From Tubulanus polymorphus (lineage: Eukaryota > Nemertea > Palaeonemertea > Tubulaniformes > Tubulanidae): DNA of 64,000 nucleotides. The translations under genes were made by a program, and so were the position numbers. The stretch's first letter is position 1. Every line of letters begins with the position of its first letter. This document shows, piece by piece, positions 61,701 through 64,000 of this stretch. A model generated the notes under the pieces. It ran no database searches and had not been told where the DNA came from. It saw nothing but the letters and a program-made list of their open reading frames with translations. Where the stretch lies: contig NC_134028.1 of NCBI RefSeq assembly GCF_964204645.1, positions 22,108,153-22,172,152 of the forward strand. Direction: 5' to 3'.

Positions 61701-64000
61701 CTGGTTGATGCCAGTTCGTGATTAACACCGCTTATCCTAAATCAACAGTTCAATATTTACTGACATTGATTAACGCGTCCTTTAATTACGCGGTATCTCT
61801 GATGCCGAAACGAGATTTCTTGTTTTGCTTCCGTGGATACCCTCGTCTCCAGGGAGACCGACGCCGTCATTCCGTTACCAAGGTTACTAACCCGTGAACG
61901 AAATCATAATAAATTCGAATTATAATTTTCGGAACGTTCCCCGAGGAGTTTCAGACGTTAATGCGACTGACTGACGTTTTCAAATGCGGATTTAAAAATC
62001 ATTTTTTCATTTTCGATAATTCTCTCCCGCAGATACGACGGCGCTCGGCCCATTTTCAAATTGAATGTAACGATCTTTTTCGCGACTGTTTCTATATCCC
62101 GAAGACTATATATCCGTCCATCCATTAAAGCTCGATATAACGCTATAAAGATCCGTCTTTCTTCTCCCCTATCGTTCTGTTACTAATTGGCGCTAATGTA
62201 TCGCGCGTGGATCTTCAGAATACACGAGATTTATCATCGGTTCGACGTAGAATTGAAGAGGCGAAATCGTGTGTCAGTTCCATCAGCCTTTACATTCGCG
62301 TTGATGATAATCCCTTAGTTTTATACTCGAACAGAAATCAAAATAGATCTAAGACCCGGAGCCAGTTGCGGCAGGCGTCGCAGCTTGAAATAGGCTGTCT
62401 ACAATTAATACGTGCGTTTTCTCTTATTGACGAAATAAATTCACCCATGCCTTGCACCTTCTATCAAACGGAGACACAAGTGGAAAATTCTGAAAAAGCA
62501 CCATTTGGGTTTACCCAGTCGTGTAGTGTGGCTGTCTCCACAGTAATCTCCGTCACTCTACTATCCTAGTGTACCCAGTGTGGTACATGAGACACTAAGG
62601 TTCTAGGTGAACCTACCCATAATCATGTATTCTACGGGTTTGTCGGTATGTCAGTTTGGCGGTTTGTCAGTATGTCGGTTTGCAGGTATGTAGGTTTGTC
62701 GGTATATCGGTATGTCTCTACGTCTGTGTGGCGTAATGTAGGTAAGATTCAACAAGTCGAATATTGGCGGATGAATTTCATGTGATCAGTCTCTGCTCGA
62801 ACTATTTAATGCTATTATGGACTGGAGCCATATAGATAGATGAGTGCAGCTTGGCGCTATAGATTGTATATTTTGACAAACATATTTTCTTTAACGCCCT
62901 AGAATGCCAGAATACTGCTAAAACATTTTATAAGACGACCCTCGGATTTTACTCGTGGCAACTTGCCATCTAGCCCCACATCGCGTGCACTGTGAACACA
63001 CCACATATAGTTTTTTTCCTAAGGTTGTTTATTTTACCCGCGCTGATTCGTCCAAATAGCGACGGTCAATCCTAAACCTTTCGTGCTACGCTTATCAAAA
63101 AGATCCGTCGTTCGACGCAAAAGAGAATGCGAGCGCGCAAACAATGAATATAAGGTAATGGTTTTGAGTGCAATGCCGTGTTTCCTATCGACGCCGCCGT
63201 AAAACGAAATTCACTTGAAACCATCTTCCGTGACGTCATCGCACACCGGTGCGGAATCAATACGATCTGATCTGCTGATGAATCTTTCGCAACAGAAATC
63301 GTAGAATTATTTTTCACCCTCGGAATCCATCAAGATTATCGATCCTGGCATCTAGACTTTCACGCGCGGCTGTTAAGACCTATTTAATTATTGGTCTCTG
63401 ACGTCACGACCTGCGACGACTCCGACGCTGTTTATGACGGAAGTGTCTTTTCAATAGCTGGTTTCGGGTGTGATTCATTTTCTGTTTAAGGTGTTTGATG
63501 GAATCTCGTTTCGATAGAAAGTTTACCGCCATACGGTTAGAACAATATAGAGGCTCTATTGAGTAATTCTAATTCACTAATACGTCATCATCAGCGTCAT
63601 CTACACGGCTATCAGATGAACTAAGCGATGTGAAAATTCCTTCAGATTTACACTTTTCAATCGTTAATATTTCAGTTATCCATCACTCATTACAGCTGAA
63701 ATTTCACGAGATGGATTATGATGTATTTATGACGTAACATTATCTATCGTCAAAAACCAAAGCTATTTTGGGCTACACTTTGATCTTTAAAAACCTACAC
63801 GCAAAAAGGCTTTCGCTGGTTATTATAACTTTTCTCGGCGCACCGCACTTCATTTGCGAATCGCGCAAAACGACAAATTCTATATAAAATATGAATGGAT
63901 TAATGAATGCTTTGGCTTGGCATTAAACGGGACGTTTATTGTGTCTGCAATCGCTTTTGATTTATCGTCTCTGATAGAGATTAATGTTTAGTCGTGTCGG
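58766..64000. other. non-coding region to the window end, no gene found
   Basis: Low-complexity CT stretch near 60745-60785, a dispersed repeat at 61423-61575, and a TCGGTATGT-type tandem motif near 62640-62720. ORFs such as 60207-60455 and 62207-62569 lack recognisable domains. Confidence 0.45.
61423..61575. mobile_element. dispersed repeat fragment related to 39302-39645
   Basis: ATGGGGAACCCGCATCACCA and CCACCAGATGGCGTGA match the left part of the 39302 copy; the right half is missing. Confidence 0.7.

Noticed and set aside
62207..62569. 120-residue plus-strand ORF
   Set aside because: No signal peptide, domain or conserved motif and no supporting splice sites.

Overview
The window is nuclear DNA from an intron-rich, AT-leaning metazoan genome. 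GT-AG introns, HES genes ending in WRPW, a cPLA2, a CDR2 homologue, a FERRY3 (C12orf4) homologue and GFER/ALR are all animal genes. Ancestral-looking exon structures, short introns and many MITEs and simple repeats suggest a slowly evolving invertebrate bilaterian (marine lophotrochozoan or invertebrate deuterostome). I cannot fix the phylum from sequence alone.

Layout: 1-1.53 kb has only simple repeats. 1.53-10.42 kb is three tandem copies of a ~3.2 kb unit, each with one minus-strand HES repressor gene (three exons, own TATA box, WRPW end). 12.58-19.1 kb is a complete 12-exon minus-strand FERRY3 gene (542 codons) with introns full of tandem repeats and MITEs; a 29-bp minisatellite abuts its first coding exon. 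A tRNA-Ser(GCT) lies at 20.7 kb. 22.67-32.15 kb is a complete 18-exon plus-strand cytosolic phospholipase A2 (841 aa), with the catalytic Ser, Asp and oxyanion Arg visible. Convergent with it at 32.68-33.6 kb (minus) is a small gene for a secreted, cationic, cecropin-like peptide precursor, interrupted by one in-frame TGA. 34.78-39.03 kb is a complete four-exon plus-strand CDR2/CDR2L homologue (420 aa). 44.61-46.41 kb is a complete three-exon minus-strand GFER sulfhydryl oxidase (178 aa), whose first intron carries an inverted-repeat element with a hammerhead-ribozyme-like motif. 46.4-64 kb is mostly non-coding: a LINE 3' end, microsatellites, MITEs, and two weak exon candidates (50.94 and 58.73 kb) that may belong to a long plus-strand gene.

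Except for the HES triplet, the genes do not form one pathway. For all four large genes I joined exons by hand and checked that splice phases match at every junction, so the models are much firmer than single ORFs. The most notable items are the broken antimicrobial-peptide-like gene, the hammerhead-like element, the near-identical HES triplet with diverging polyQ and linker segments, a 75-bp near-perfect inverted repeat at 11.4 kb, and pairs of same-length MITEs with clear target-site signatures.
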